A DNA stretch of 64,000 nt from Symbiodinium natans (lineage: Eukaryota > Sar > Dinophyceae > Suessiales > Symbiodiniaceae): the NCBI GenBank assembly GCA_905221605.1, contig CAJNDS010002687.1, positions 122,001 to 186,000 of the forward strand, given 5' to 3'. Both the position numbers and the translations under genes were made by a program. Positions 50,069 to 59,888 of the stretch are shown piece after piece. The notes under the pieces were generated by a model, which was not told the origin of the DNA, did not search any database, and saw only the letters and a list, made by a program, of their open reading frames with translations. The number at the start of each line of letters is the position of its first letter. Position 1 is the first letter of the stretch.

Positions 50069-50736
50069 AGATCCGAGGTAGTCCACCGCCCTCCCCTCAG
50101 GAACACTGCACTGACATGGTTGAGGCATCCAGCCCTCAAAGCCATATGGAACGTCTTGCTCCGCTGCTTGTGATTGTCTCGCAGTTGAGCCTTACGTCGG
50201 CCTACTGTAGGCCCGCCTCCAGGCACAGCGATAGACACCTTCACGACTGCCCATTGGATGCATTGCGTTGTATCCTCTTTGAGGCGTGCACTGTGTGCTT
50301 GAGCCTGTGGTTAATTATTGAGCCGCGCGAAGGCCTCTCCGAGCCTCCACAAGTGTACCTCTGGCGGCAACACCAGTCGAATTGGGGCTGTTGTTATACT
50401 CGCCTCCCTCACGTCGCTCCTGGAGTCGAGAATTATAGGGTTGCCCTCCCATCCCTGAGGGAAACCGCGAGAGTGGCTGCTGTTTGTCGGCGCTGGGGAG
50501 GTATCATCGGGGCTTGGGCATCGCGCAGGCGCTTTGTGACATCTACGTCAACCTTCGCCAGTACACAGCGCGTTGTGCCCGTCGTGCGTGTAAACTGCAC
50601 CCATCTCAAATTGCAGCTTCATGTTACGGAATTGATGGACTTGGGTGTCGCGCGAATGCGAAACAATGCTATACTCTCATCCTCCCCTAGCCAGGCTAGG
50701 ACCCCAGTCACTAGGCAAGTGGAGGAGGACAGTTGA
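50041..50736 (+). other. LTR-initiated chimeric open frame, 231 codons
   Basis: Starts at the 3' LTR copy of the copia start codon (MAVEAMIFN) and runs 222 codons into the flank (RLAPLLVIVSQLSLTSAYCR, FEACTVCLSLWLIIEPREGL and on). The flank part has no recognisable domain. It is listed because the LTR supplies a start codon in frame with a long host frame; probably not a functional gene. Confidence 0.3.
50069..50073 (+). repeat. target-site duplication, right copy (AGATC)
   Basis: Directly follows the CA end of the 3' LTR and matches 39758-39762. Confidence 0.95.
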
Positions 50737-50750
50737 GTTGCTCATGCCAC

Positions 50751-50770
50751 GTGAGTGCGCCCGCACTCAC
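50751..50770. repeat. 20-bp hairpin, copy 1
   Basis: GTGAGTGCGCCCGCACTCAC is a perfect 9-bp inverted repeat with a 2-base loop. The same sequence, with matching flanks (ACG on both sides), recurs at 50982-51001. The DNA between is non-coding. Confidence 0.9.
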
Positions 50771-50981
50771 ACGGCGGTGTAGGAACCTGCATCTCTTCTC
50801 AAGGCAGTATATCCATTTACGTTCTCTGTACAAGGTTGACGAGCGGTGACCCCTCACCGCAACTTCCGAGCAGGGGCTCGGTGAAGCGGCTCAGGAGCTC
50901 CCGTTCGGGTTGCTCCCTTGCTCCCGAGTATTACCTGAGGAGAATTTTGTGAGGGTGCGGGAGTGATTTGATGTTGGGTAC

Positions 50982-51001
50982 GTGAGTGCGCCCGCACTCA
51001 C
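50982..51001. repeat. 20-bp hairpin, copy 2
   Basis: Exact second copy of the 50751-50770 hairpin, 231 bases further on, about 110 bases before the first of the unknown plus-strand ORFs. It could be a terminator, a regulatory hairpin or a recombination site. Confidence 0.9.
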
Positions 51002-51110
51002 ACGCCCTGGTCCCCCGCATGGATTGGCAGTTTTTTCCTGTGGCTCCTAGCCCTCTTAGCCGCGAACATAAAGGAGTGAGGGTATTACCCGCTAACTTGC
51101 CCCCTTTTTT

Positions 51111-51863
51111 TTGTGCCGCCAGGGCTCACAGGAGCAGGCGCCCGCTTGCCCTCCCCGAACTAACTGCCCGGCATGGCTGCTTCGTTGGTCATTGGTGGCA
51201 GCCTTTACACTGGTCAATGGAGATGGCGACAGTGACTGGGAAAGATGCTACCCTTACGAACACCCGGAGATCTTTTCCAGCGAGCCCATCCTCGAAGGCC
51301 ACGGCCACACTTGTAGTGCTGGCTGGATATCGCTCACCAAGCTCCTCGTACTGCAAGGAATCCGCGATGCCTCGGCAGCCCAAGGACGTCCTAATCAACG
51401 GACCCTCGCCATGGTTGCTGCGGCCGAACTCGCGCACTCTGTTGGAGGTCATCGTGCCTGGCTTGCACACCACCTTCGAGATCTTTCGCAGGACTTGAGG
51501 AATGAGCTTGCCCAGGAGTACGGGGCGTTACTGGCGATGTTCAGACGTCCGCCTGGACCGCAGCAGAATGCCCTTTTAGCCTGGGCCAGGCCAATCATTG
51601 TGCATCGCCAGGAAGATTTTCCAATTTACCTCATAAAAGCGCATTTGGAGCAGCATATTTTGCTTGCATGGCGTTTCACTGCCGATAAAGTCCATATGCT
51701 TTTGCAGGCGATGTCCGATGCTGTCCCCAATGATAATGCCGTCATTCTGGAGTGGGTAGCGTGCTTCCTTGATGAACGTATTGCTACCGACATTCTCGAG
51801 CATTTAGATGACGAGAACATGCATTTGCTTGAGGACAATCGGCATTCGGACAGTGACATCTAA
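51111..51863 (+). CDS. unidentified helical protein, about 250 codons
   Basis: An open frame with no ATG at its start (the first Met codons are internal, the first useful one near 51411). From residue 90 on it is strongly helical: AELAHSVGGHRAWLAHHLRD, LSQDLRNELAQEYGALLAMF, EDFPIYLIKAHLEQHILLAW, ADKVHMLLQAMSDAVPNDNA, ending in an acidic tail. Coding composition is good. No family is recognised. It is the first of a run of plus-strand ORFs reaching to 58250 that seem to belong together. Confidence 0.45.
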   Translation: MCRQGSQEQAPACPPRTNCPAWLLRWSLVAAFTLVNGDGDSDWERCYPYEHPEIFSSEPILEGHGHTCSAGWISLTKLLVLQGIRDASAAQGRPNQRTLAMVAAAELAHSVGGHRAWLAHHLRDLSQDLRNELAQEYGALLAMFRRPPGPQQNALLAWARPIIVHRQEDFPIYLIKAHLEQHILLAWRFTADKVHMLLQAMSDAVPNDNAVILEWVACFLDERIATDILEHLDDENMHLLEDNRHSDSDI

Positions 51864-52160
51864 CGCTGACCTTGTGCGGATACGGAACAAACGGCGGCCT
51901 AGTACACCGGTCGTTATCCATGGTCATGCGGCATTCCTGTATTGTCATGCTGTTGTCTTGACCGTTTTGGAAAGTTGTAACCTTTGATCATGTTATACCG
52001 CTGATGTAGTCCCCAACTGAAGGGAGCTGAGTCAGGGAAAGTTGGGAGCAAGCTTGTTGTTGTGTGACATTCTTGCGCTGGACGGCACGGCTCACAGGCA
52101 AGGCTGCCCAGTCTTCCTCGACCTTGCCCCGTCAATTGGATAGGCTGCCCCTTCTTCGCC
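51864..52160. other. spacer, no gene seen
   Basis: About 300 bases between two plus-strand ORFs with no long frame or repeat. Confidence 0.5.
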
Positions 52161-53008
52161 ATGGCATTGCAAGAGCCCCTTGGCCTGGAGAACTTGCAGC
52201 CTCCTCCATTGGTCGCCCCTCCGCTCGTTGCTGGGCGTGAAAACACCTGGATCACGGCGAGCCATGGCAGTTCAACCCTCCCCTTTGTTGTATCCCGGCC
52301 AAATGCGGATGCAGGGGAAGCCAACTCGATGGTGCTTCTCCTCCCTGGTTGTGGACACTTCTATGTGGAGAATATGCACCCACTGCCTTGGCAAGGGGCC
52401 ATAGAGTACCTGTGGAGCAACCTGGCCTTCAAAAAGGCCGTCATTGCCTGCGCATGGCGCCGCCTGCCTGGATGTTGCCTGACGGTGCTGCCTGGACCAA
52501 GGCAGTGTATACAATGGAAGTGCTACCGCTCCTGTTGGCCGTCCAACGTGATGCGAGCCCTCGCATCTCCTTGCCCACATATCTCATGGGCCTCGGTTCT
52601 GGAGGAACCATCACCTACCAGATTGCAATTTCCGAGGCCCATGCGACCTTCCGGGCTTGTGTTTGCATGGGCCCCATTAGGCTGCCTTCTTTGCTGCCAG
52701 CCCCCACGAGCGAGGAGACACGAATTTTAGTCTATGGCGGACGAAAGGACGTAGAGACCTTCCAGCATCACCTTCGGATGTGCTACTCGGTACGGGGCAA
52801 TCATCGCGTGCCTCCTGTCACAGAAGCCCTTACCGAAGACTCGCACTTTACTGCCTTCAAGGGCTACGGACGCACGCAGTACCCCTGGGCCCCCGGCCTC
52901 ACAATCCGCCAGGTGGTTATCGGCAAGGACCCGGAGCATGTGGTGTGGCCTGCATTGCTGAGCGACCCTGATTGGCTGCTGGCGGACCATATCGAGCTCC
53001 CGGAGTAG
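52161..53008 (+). CDS. hydrolase-like protein split by a frameshift
   Basis: The first half, frame from ATG 52161, reads ENTWITASHGSSTLPFVVSR, NSMVLLLPGCGHFYVENMHP, AIEYLWSNLAFKKAVIACAW. Near 52460 the good frame changes and continues from 52480 to 53008 with WTKAVYTMEVLPLLLAVQRD, LPTYLMGLGSGGTITYQIAI, ILVYGGRKDVETFQHHLRMC, TAFKGYGRTQYPWAPGLTIR. The layout (oxyanion-type LLLPGCG, a Ser in GLGSGG, a later acid and His) recalls an alpha/beta hydrolase, but the G-x-S-x-G rule is not strictly met. The layout is similar to the first part of the ORF at 55917, so the two may be related domains. Confidence 0.45.
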
Positions 53009-53525
53009 TCGTTGGGGCAGGGTAGAGAGTGCCTCCCTTTTTCCATTTTAATCGATTTATGCGCGCCGGGCCTTGTGTTGTCGCTACAGACAGACCAGCA
53101 ACCGAGGTATGCCTGCATTCTGGTGCTACTACTGTGCACGGACAAAGTAAAGGATGTCATTGTCTCCAGGTCATTGCTTGGTACATGCAGCACATTGCAG
53201 CCACAAGTAACAGCCACCTGCGACGACACGCTGCATTCCTTTTCAGGTTGCGTGTTGGATGTGCCTTGGCTCAAGCTCAGGGTGGCTGGCTGGCTGAACG
53301 AGGTGCCCCTTGTGTTGAGGGTAATTACGCTCCTGACTGGTTTTTGTTTGTTTCTCGCCTCTCTGTTTCTTCTCTCCTGTGTGCTCTGCTTGGGGTTTGG
53401 TCCTCCCCTTCTTGGTGTCCTCCTTTGTTGGTGTTTGGGCTTCCAGGGATCTTGGTGTCTGAAGGTTGCCTCGTGGTTGTCCGCTGTCTGTGTGGTAGTC
53501 ACATGAGTTTGGCCTGCCATGTTCG
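53009..53525. other. spacer, no clear gene
   Basis: Frames on both strands exist (a 164-codon Leu/Cys/Val-rich one on the plus strand could be mistaken for a membrane protein) but their composition follows the T/G-rich DNA. Nothing supported. Confidence 0.4.
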
Positions 53526-55914
53526 GTGAGTGATGCCATGGAGTCGTATGCCTGTCAACCGTATGTGATCCGGGTTGGAGCGCAAGCACTCCAAGTTCAC
53601 GTTGCCAGGAGAGGGCAACTCACTGCACTTGCCACTTTAGGGACCAGTGATGTCGCAATGACCAGGCAGATGCAAGCCGGCGTCATCCTGCCTCACGAAC
53701 TTGATGTTGCCGGTTGGTGCCAATACTTCCCGCCGGAAATACAACCTTTGTTGTGTCTGGACCACTCTGCCTTTTTGAGAAACAGCAACGCCGTCTGCTT
53801 CGCTCGGCAACCCACGGTTCGCTGTTTTCTCCTGCATGCATGGAGACCAGGCATCGGCACCATGCCGCATAGCAGTGCCCTCATGGGGCGAGCGGTGTCC
53901 ACGCACAGTGCTTTGCCTGGTGACGCGATAGACCTTCCCCCTTGGGCGAGTGTTGTCACCGAACAAGGAGTGGGTAGGGAGACAGCCCTGTCTCCCGGGC
54001 CCGGGCACACTCCACCACCTAATCCACCTAGGGTCTGCTGGCCGAACAATAGTCCTCGCCCTCCCATACCGCCGATTCCTCCACGTGTTGGCGAGTACCC
54101 AGTGGGTGCGGTCAGTAGGATTGAGCCGCGACTTCCACATGGGAGGCCACCTCCCGCGCCAGTTGCAGCCGACCTGCCACCGTGGCAGGTCCCTAGCTAC
54201 CCAGGTCCACAGGTCCTTGCTGCGACCACAATGCAGGCTATATGCCAGCTTCGCACTCTCAGTGCTGACCATGCGCCGGGGCCTCCGGAGCCTGAGGACC
54301 TAGAAAGTAATCAGAACTTCCCTGAGCCCACCCCTAGCGGCATCCTGCCATTGAGACTGGCCTCTGGAGCCATTTCCGGCGAACCGCCTGAGCCGCAAGG
54401 TCTCCACCCAGAGATCGACTACACTGCACTACTCGGCTGCCTACTTCCACAGCTCCGGGCTGCTGAGTCCGCAGGAGCCCATGTCCTGCTCTTGGTCACG
54501 GACAGTCGCTGCTTCTTGTCTATTCCGCATTTCCCCTACTTTGTCCGGCATTTGGTAGCACGCATGCAGTGGGAAGGCCCGTTTAAAGAGAGGTGGTTTC
54601 CCATCTTGGTAAACACCAAGGAAGCGGGGTTAGCTTCTGTGCACTTTACGTGGGCGGGGCCCGAAATTCTGGCAGTCCTCAGAGTCCTTGCGCCAGGGGT
54701 GGTCTTGATGTTGCTTGACCATGACACCTTGTTCACTGCCAGGTGGGAAGCAGAAGAGCTGCGAAGGTTTGCAGTCCTCGATCTACTGCCCAATACCCTC
54801 TCGACGGAGTCACTGGGCAGCATGGAAGTCGAGACGGACGAGACACAGCCCTGTGGCTCGCTTCCAGCCTCGCCGTGGAGTTGCTCGCCGGACGGGTCCA
54901 TACCGTGTGGGGCCCGATCGCCAAACTCAATTGGCATGGTTTGTGCGTCCGAGGACCAGCTTGAAGCAAATGGGGGATTGGTCATCTTCTACCCGAATGC
55001 TCCGGACGGCAAAACTCCCCGGCCCCCTCGCTTTTGCATCCCTAGCAACGTCGCTAGTGCGGTGACCTCCATTGGTACTGCGTTGAGCCGAGCCCTGCAG
55101 CTAGTCATCATGCCCAGTGAAGTGCCCACTCCATTGCCTGGTATGCATGAGCAGGTGCCGTTGGACCAGATCCATTATCGGCAATGTCTACGCAACACCC
55201 CTCTTGCCGGAACCACTGCTCACAAGCATTCTGACTTTGTGTTTGCGTGGGCACTTTTAGGAAGATACATACATGAAGTTGCGTGGAAAGCGGCCGACCT
55301 TAATACTGGCCGGCCAGAGCCAGACATCCAGTTTGGCGCCTCCCCAGTCAGGCAGGTCAGAGGGGTCAAAACATGGGGACAAGGCCCGTATGAACAGGGA
55401 TTTCTTCCCTTGCTCAGGGGCTACGGCGGCTTGCACTCCCGTTTGGCAATCCTACCTGGTCCTGACTTATTCATGGCGAACCGATACGCCGAGGTTATAC
55501 CCCCTCCTTTTGTGCATGGATATGGTGCCAAAGGCAAAAACATCTTGCCGCAGTGGGGGAGTGTGGTACGGCTGCCTACTCTGCCCGAGTCGGTCTGGAG
55601 TCCTCATGTTTTGGAAGAAAGATGCCCTATCTTCCTGCAGGGCCACCCCGAAATGGCGCAGTCGACCCAATACCCCAACTGGGCCGCTTGCTCTTCTTGC
55701 TGCCGCTGCGCATGCTTGGCTGGCCCAGGTGGATCTGCCGTGGCCTCTCTTTGCTGCAGACATAAAGGTCACGCCGCTGGGCCTCAGTCAATACTGGGAT
55801 GATGGACTTGCAATGCGTGTGCAGCAAGCCCTGGCAGCCTTTGCCTTTCCTGCCTACCAGTACCCGCCCCCAAAGCCATTCACACAGGCAATTCCTATGC
55901 ACTCACTGGCTTAG
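53526..55914 (+). CDS. large unidentified protein with Pro-rich linker and DHD motif
   Basis: From 53526 the frame stays open for 758 codons to 55802. Residues about 155-225 are a Pro-rich linker. Residues about 300-405 form a conserved-looking core: LLVTDSRCFLSIPHFPYFVR, HLVARMQWEGPFKERWFPIL, HFTWAGPEILAVLRVLAPGV and LMLLDHDTLFTARWE, with D398-H-D400 in a strand-loop setting like the D-x-D metal site of nucleotide-sugar transferases; this is only a suggestion. After about codon 715 the natural frame shifts by one and continues to 55914 (PLALLAAAAHAWLAQVDLPW, PLFAADIKVTPLGLSQYWDD). The stop at 55912-55914 is two bases before the next ATG. No family is recognised; the coding composition is strong. 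Confidence 0.5.
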
Positions 55915-55916
55915 AA

Positions 55917-58250
55917 ATGGAAACAGTCCGGGACGACCAGGGCAAAAAAGTCCGATATGAGGACACACAACGCCCGTTGTTGCTTTCGACCAGCGGTAAT
56001 GCCGCACATGCACTGCTGCTCCTGCCCCAAGCCGCCCAGCTGTGGGCACGTGCTCTGTATCCTCAGGTCGAAGGATGCGGTCTGCCAGCGGCGGTTCGTG
56101 CTAGAATCAGCTCGGTAGAAGCCTCCCTGACAATGTGCCCGGCCCTAGCTCACTTGCACATGCCACATACTGCTGCGCTGACCGCTCTGCATGTGGGCCT
56201 CGCCGCGGGGAGAGCTGGCGAGTGCAAACTGTGCGTTACGGGTTTCTCTGCTGGGTCGTATACGGGCGCTGCTGTGGCTATCGCTTGGCATGAGCGCCAA
56301 AAGCTTCCTGACTGCAAGGGCGATTTTGTCCAGGCACGTTTGGGCGGCATTGCCATGCCACGGGCCATGCTGCAATATATCCTGGGTTCGGAATTGCGGC
56401 ACGCTGTTAGTCTTGTCCATCATGAGAGCGACCAGCTTTGTATCTTCCGGCCCAGCCAGGCAGCAAGGATGCAAGCGATTGGCGCGGGAGCGCGTCTCTA
56501 CTACTTCACTGGACCTGAGTCGCTTGGCAGTGGTGGACACTCTTATGGTCACTTTGTCCAAAGTGAAGAGCTATTCCAGCTCACGCCGGGGGATTATGTG
56601 CATAAGGAATTGACTAAAAAGATTTGTGGCCTGGCCGACCCCCGGATGGATCGCACAGTGTGGGCAGGTTTGATGGGGGTTGCGTGTGGCTCTGTCCAGC
56701 TTTCGGATAAGTCTAAAACTTTCATCAACTCCGTGCTGGGACGGCAAATCAAACGCCCCGATCTGGAGGCGTTTCTCCGGATACCTTCCACTGAGAACCG
56801 GAGCATTGCCAGTCTCCGTGCTGACTGTACCCAAGTCAAAGTCCTCCTAACGGATGCCAAGCCGCATCTGGCTGATTTGCCGCCCCCGTATCATGAACTT
56901 GGTCCCACGATGAAGCTTGTTTTGGGTATGTGGCTCCCCCACCTGTCGTTAGAACGCCTGGTTGACATGCTGGGTTATCAGTTTTTAGCCATGGCCTCGG
57001 AAGCAGAAATCGAGGAGGAGCCCTCGGAACAGTATCACGACCCAGAGCAAGCTGCGGTCAAGCGGGCCGCCACCCCTGTGGCGATAAAGCCCGGCACGCA
57101 TACGTGGCCAATCTGCCTTCTCCATCGAGTTTACCCACGAGCGTCGGTCATGCTCCTTACACCGGAGTTGGCGGATGTCCCTGACTGGGCTACAAAGTGG
57201 TTTGCTGTCGCTGGTAAAGTGCCGGCCAAGGGCACTGCTTTGCTGGTTACCTTGAGAGAAGACAAGGGAGATGTGGCCTACCCAGGCATGTTTATAGAGC
57301 TCCTTGCCCCGAAGAAGCTTTCCACCGGCCCTGGCGAAAGTAAGGCCATGCAGCCAGTCAATATCACCATTGCCCTGCTCTTGACTGATGAACAGCACAA
57401 CCAATTCGCGCAGCGACCCTCATTGCCGAGAGTCAGCCAGCTTGAAGTTCTGCCCGGAGGAGCCTCTACCCCGCTTTGGGATGCCCTGTTACACATGCCT
57501 AGGGAAAGGCAACATGTTGCCTTGGGCGTTCCGCTAGAAGACTCGCCTCTTGATGCCATCCGGCAGCCACATTGGTTGCCGGGCTTTCTCACGGATCTAG
57601 TGCTTGTCCTCATTATCGGGCTGGTGGTGAGAGGGAACTGGCACGACACATGGGCACAGCTCATTCACCCGGAGGTCTGCCAAGTCTTCAGAGGCAAGCA
57701 CGCAACGCAAGCTGCGCAGGCATCGCCTACTGCGGGTCCGGGGGCTTCCAACACCTTGCAAAGCATCCTTAACCTTTGGCTTGCGGAGGAACAAACCTAT
57801 CGCAAAGAATGGACGCCGACGCTGCTGAGTGGCGTGTTAGCCACGCTGCCTGACTCTCCGCTGCCCGGCCAGGAGGACGCCCGGACTCCTGCGCTGTGGC
57901 ATGCGGAGCGTCTACGCATGTCACAGGACTCGTTGAGCAACGAGCACGATCCGAGGACTCGCGCCAGCATCTTTGCGCTCGCAGTTGGTCCCGCCTTCCT
58001 TACGTGCCTCTGTGATACCTTTTGGGGGGCGGATGGACACCTGGCAGCGCTGCTGGGAGCGTGCTCGTACGGCTTGGCCGCTAATCGTACTTCTGTATTC
58101 ATAACGGGGGCGCCTGGCAGCGGGAAGACACGATCCTGCGCGTTTCTAGGAGTTCTTCTTGCGTGCCTGACGAACCGGCTCACCCTGTACACCGCTCATG
58201 GCAATGAATCGGTTCGTGCCTATGTCGAAGCGGTTGATAGGCTCTGCTAG
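55917..58250 (+). CDS. hydrolase-like protein fused to a truncated P-loop NTPase (777 aa)
   Basis: The ATG follows the previous stop by two bases. Near the N-terminus is a nucleophile-elbow motif G109-F-S111-A-G113-S (consensus G-x-S-x-G), followed by possible acid and His positions (SLVHHESDQLCIF, SGGHSYGHF), consistent with an alpha/beta hydrolase fold. The middle is unidentified. A hydrophobic segment (LVLVLIIGLVVRG) lies at about 563-575. At 731-738 is a textbook Walker A motif G-A-P-G-S-G-K-T in a strand-loop-helix context (SVFITGAPGSGKTRS) like superfamily 1 helicases. The protein stops 39 residues later, with no Walker B or helicase motifs, so the NTPase is cut off, close to where the next element begins (repeat at 58286). 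Confidence 0.55.
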   Translation: METVRDDQGKKVRYEDTQRPLLLSTSGNAAHALLLLPQAAQLWARALYPQVEGCGLPAAVRARISSVEASLTMCPALAHLHMPHTAALTALHVGLAAGRAGECKLCVTGFSAGSYTGAAVAIAWHERQKLPDCKGDFVQARLGGIAMPRAMLQYILGSELRHAVSLVHHESDQLCIFRPSQAARMQAIGAGARLYYFTGPESLGSGGHSYGHFVQSEELFQLTPGDYVHKELTKKICGLADPRMDRTVWAGLMGVACGSVQLSDKSKTFINSVLGRQIKRPDLEAFLRIPSTENRSIASLRADCTQVKVLLTDAKPHLADLPPPYHELGPTMKLVLGMWLPHLSLERLVDMLGYQFLAMASEAEIEEEPSEQYHDPEQAAVKRAATPVAIKPGTHTWPICLLHRVYPRASVMLLTPELADVPDWATKWFAVAGKVPAKGTALLVTLREDKGDVAYPGMFIELLAPKKLSTGPGESKAMQPVNITIALLLTDEQHNQFAQRPSLPRVSQLEVLPGGASTPLWDALLHMPRERQHVALGVPLEDSPLDAIRQPHWLPGFLTDLVLVLIIGLVVRGNWHDTWAQLIHPEVCQVFRGKHATQAAQASPTAGPGASNTLQSILNLWLAEEQTYRKEWTPTLLSGVLATLPDSPLPGQEDARTPALWHAERLRMSQDSLSNEHDPRTRASIFALAVGPAFLTCLCDTFWGADGHLAALLGACSYGLAANRTSVFITGAPGSGKTRSCAFLGVLLACLTNRLTLYTAHGNESVRAYVEAVDRLC

Positions 58251-58285
58251 CAATGAATTTGTTCGCAGCCGCATCGTTCGCATAC

Positions 58286-58538
58286 GTATCGTTCTTCGAA
58301 TGCCTGGAGAAGATAGAGCTTTATTGTTCAAAGGAAACAACATCAAAATGTTGTGGTGAACAAAACATTTGCTTGTTGTTTCAGTGCTTGCCTTTTTGCA
58401 CAACTTATTTCCACCGCTCGATCAGTTTTATGCTTGTTCGTGCAGGATTTGTATTTACTTATACACCCGTCGCAGCGGGACCTCTCAGAGGGCAGGATGC
58501 CCGGAAAGTGCTCTTAGAAGCTGATAGATTGTTTTCGA
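58286..58538 (+). repeat. 253-bp direct repeat, copy 1
   Basis: Runs from GTATCGTTCTTCGAATG to GATTGTTTTCGA. It appears identical to 59636-59888 over the whole length, and similarity ends abruptly on both sides. No matching target duplication or TG...CA ends, so it is not a classical LTR. Confidence 0.95.
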
Positions 58539-58561
58539 AAAAGGGGGGGTTAGCTTGAGCC

Positions 58562-58828
58562 ATGGCAGATGGTGCAGCTTCGGAGCCCCAGACACCGTCC
58601 TCTAGTGGGACTGGCACAGTCAGTTTGGTGCATCGGCATGTGGTTGATGTGCATGCTATGTGTGAAAGGCATCAAGATGAACTTGGTGAACTCAGTCGAG
58701 CCCTTGAAGACATATCCAGTCGCTTGCGTGTGTTGGAAGCACGTGTTCAACAAAGTGATGCACGCTTATCCTGGCTGGAGTCGTTCGTGAGACGTTTTCG
58801 ATCAGCTTTCCATGCTCTTTTTCCATGA
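58562..58828 (+). CDS. small coiled-coil protein, 88 aa
   Basis: ATG in a clean context after the first repeat. Residues 28-75 show a heptad pattern (VVDVHAMCERHQDELGELSR, ALEDISSRLRVLEARVQQSD), typical of a coiled coil. No family is recognised. It lies between the two 253-bp repeats, so it may be part of the element's 5' region or a captured piece. Confidence 0.45.
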   Translation: MADGAASEPQTPSSSGTGTVSLVHRHVVDVHAMCERHQDELGELSRALEDISSRLRVLEARVQQSDARLSWLESFVRRFRSAFHALFP

Positions 58829-58959
58829 GCTGGAGACAGTATGAGCCTGGCCCTGAGTGCTGCTCATTTCTTTCCGCAGTTTTTATGTGGAGCAGGGACA
58901 CGTGTTTTGCACCTTGCGTTTTTCTTTGAGGCTCGAAGTGCTTCAGGGGGTTGGTACTT

Positions 58960-59478
58960 ATGACTGCCCTCAGGGATTCGTTAGCCCGTCATATTGACGA
59001 GAATCATCCCATGGAAGACTCCACTGTGGAGACTCATGCAGATCGTCCTTTCAGCTTCTGTGAATATGATAGAGTTGCTTTGTGGGAGATTGATACGAAA
59101 ATTATGGAACATCATTCTCGTCTTCGCCGATGTTTACAACACATTGCATCTTTGGAAGGTGACATTCGCAAGGCTCGCGAGTCGTTTTTGACGTTTCAGA
59201 GTCAGCAGCAGACATCAATGTCAGTTCTTGGCTGTGATGTCGAACAGCTCTTTCAGGCGATCCACGCTTTGCGACACATGGTTGAGCTGCAGTTTGATTT
59301 ACTTAGGCACCTTCAGGAGTCATTCCGACTTCATGCAGACATGATGGTGTGGTCCCTGACGATCGCGGGGATCAGGATGTACAACCGGGAGCCCATGCCT
59401 CCACCTCAGTTCCCATCGTTAGCGATTCGCATGAGGCATTTCAGGCCTGGCCGGAGGCCTGGTCCGTACTCACCATGA
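58960..59478 (+). CDS. small helical protein, 172 aa
   Basis: ATG at 58960 (an upstream non-ATG extension exists). Residues about 50-130 are helical with regular hydrophobic spacing: WEIDTKIMEHHSRLRRCLQH, IASLEGDIRKARESFLTFQS, IHALRHMVELQFDLLRHLQE. It ends in a Pro/Arg-rich tail (PGRRPGPYSP). Same strand as the neighbour at 58562. No family was assigned. Confidence 0.45.
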   Translation: MTALRDSLARHIDENHPMEDSTVETHADRPFSFCEYDRVALWEIDTKIMEHHSRLRRCLQHIASLEGDIRKARESFLTFQSQQQTSMSVLGCDVEQLFQAIHALRHMVELQFDLLRHLQESFRLHADMMVWSLTIAGIRMYNREPMPPPQFPSLAIRMRHFRPGRRPGPYSP

Positions 59479-59635
59479 CTGGTGAATTCGAGACAGATGT
59501 GACTGTCCATAGACGAAACCTTGTCAGAAAGGGCAAGAGAAAACAGTGCATCGGTTTGAGTTTGGCTGAATGCTGGCAAACCTTATATGTTCGAGCACTT
59601 GTAGAGACTATTTTTGCTCATGTTGCTCTGGTTAA

Positions 59636-59888
59636 GTATCGTTCTTCGAATGCCTGGAGAAGATAGAGCTTTATTGTTCAAAGGAAACAACATCAAAATG
59701 TTGTGGTGAACAAAACATTTGCTTGTTGTTTCAGTGCTTGCCTTTTTGCACAACTTATTTCCACCGCTCGATCAGTTTTATGCTTGTTCGTGCAGGATTT
59801 GTATTTACTTATACACCCGTCGCAGCGGGACCTCTCAGAGGGCAGGATGCCCGGAAAGTGCTCTTAGAAGCTGATAGATTGTTTTCGA
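59636..59888 (+). repeat. 253-bp direct repeat, copy 2
   Basis: Seems to match 58286-58538 exactly. The 1.1 kb between the copies holds the two small ORFs. The gag ORF begins about 320 bases downstream. Confidence 0.95.

Noticed and set aside
52480-53008. Firm alpha/beta hydrolase call from GLGSGG
   Set aside because: The Ser has Leu, not Gly, two residues before it, so the strict G-x-S-x-G rule fails. Kept as hydrolase-like only.
53012-53506. 164-codon Leu/Val/Cys-rich plus-strand frame that looks like a membrane protein
   Set aside because: Its hydrophobicity comes from T/G-rich DNA, and an overlapping frame is equally long. There is no homologous neighbour or start context.
58286-59888. 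Calling the 253-bp repeats LTRs of a small LTR element
   Set aside because: They lack TG...CA ends, target duplications (CATAC on the left, GGAAG on the right) and any primer site between them.
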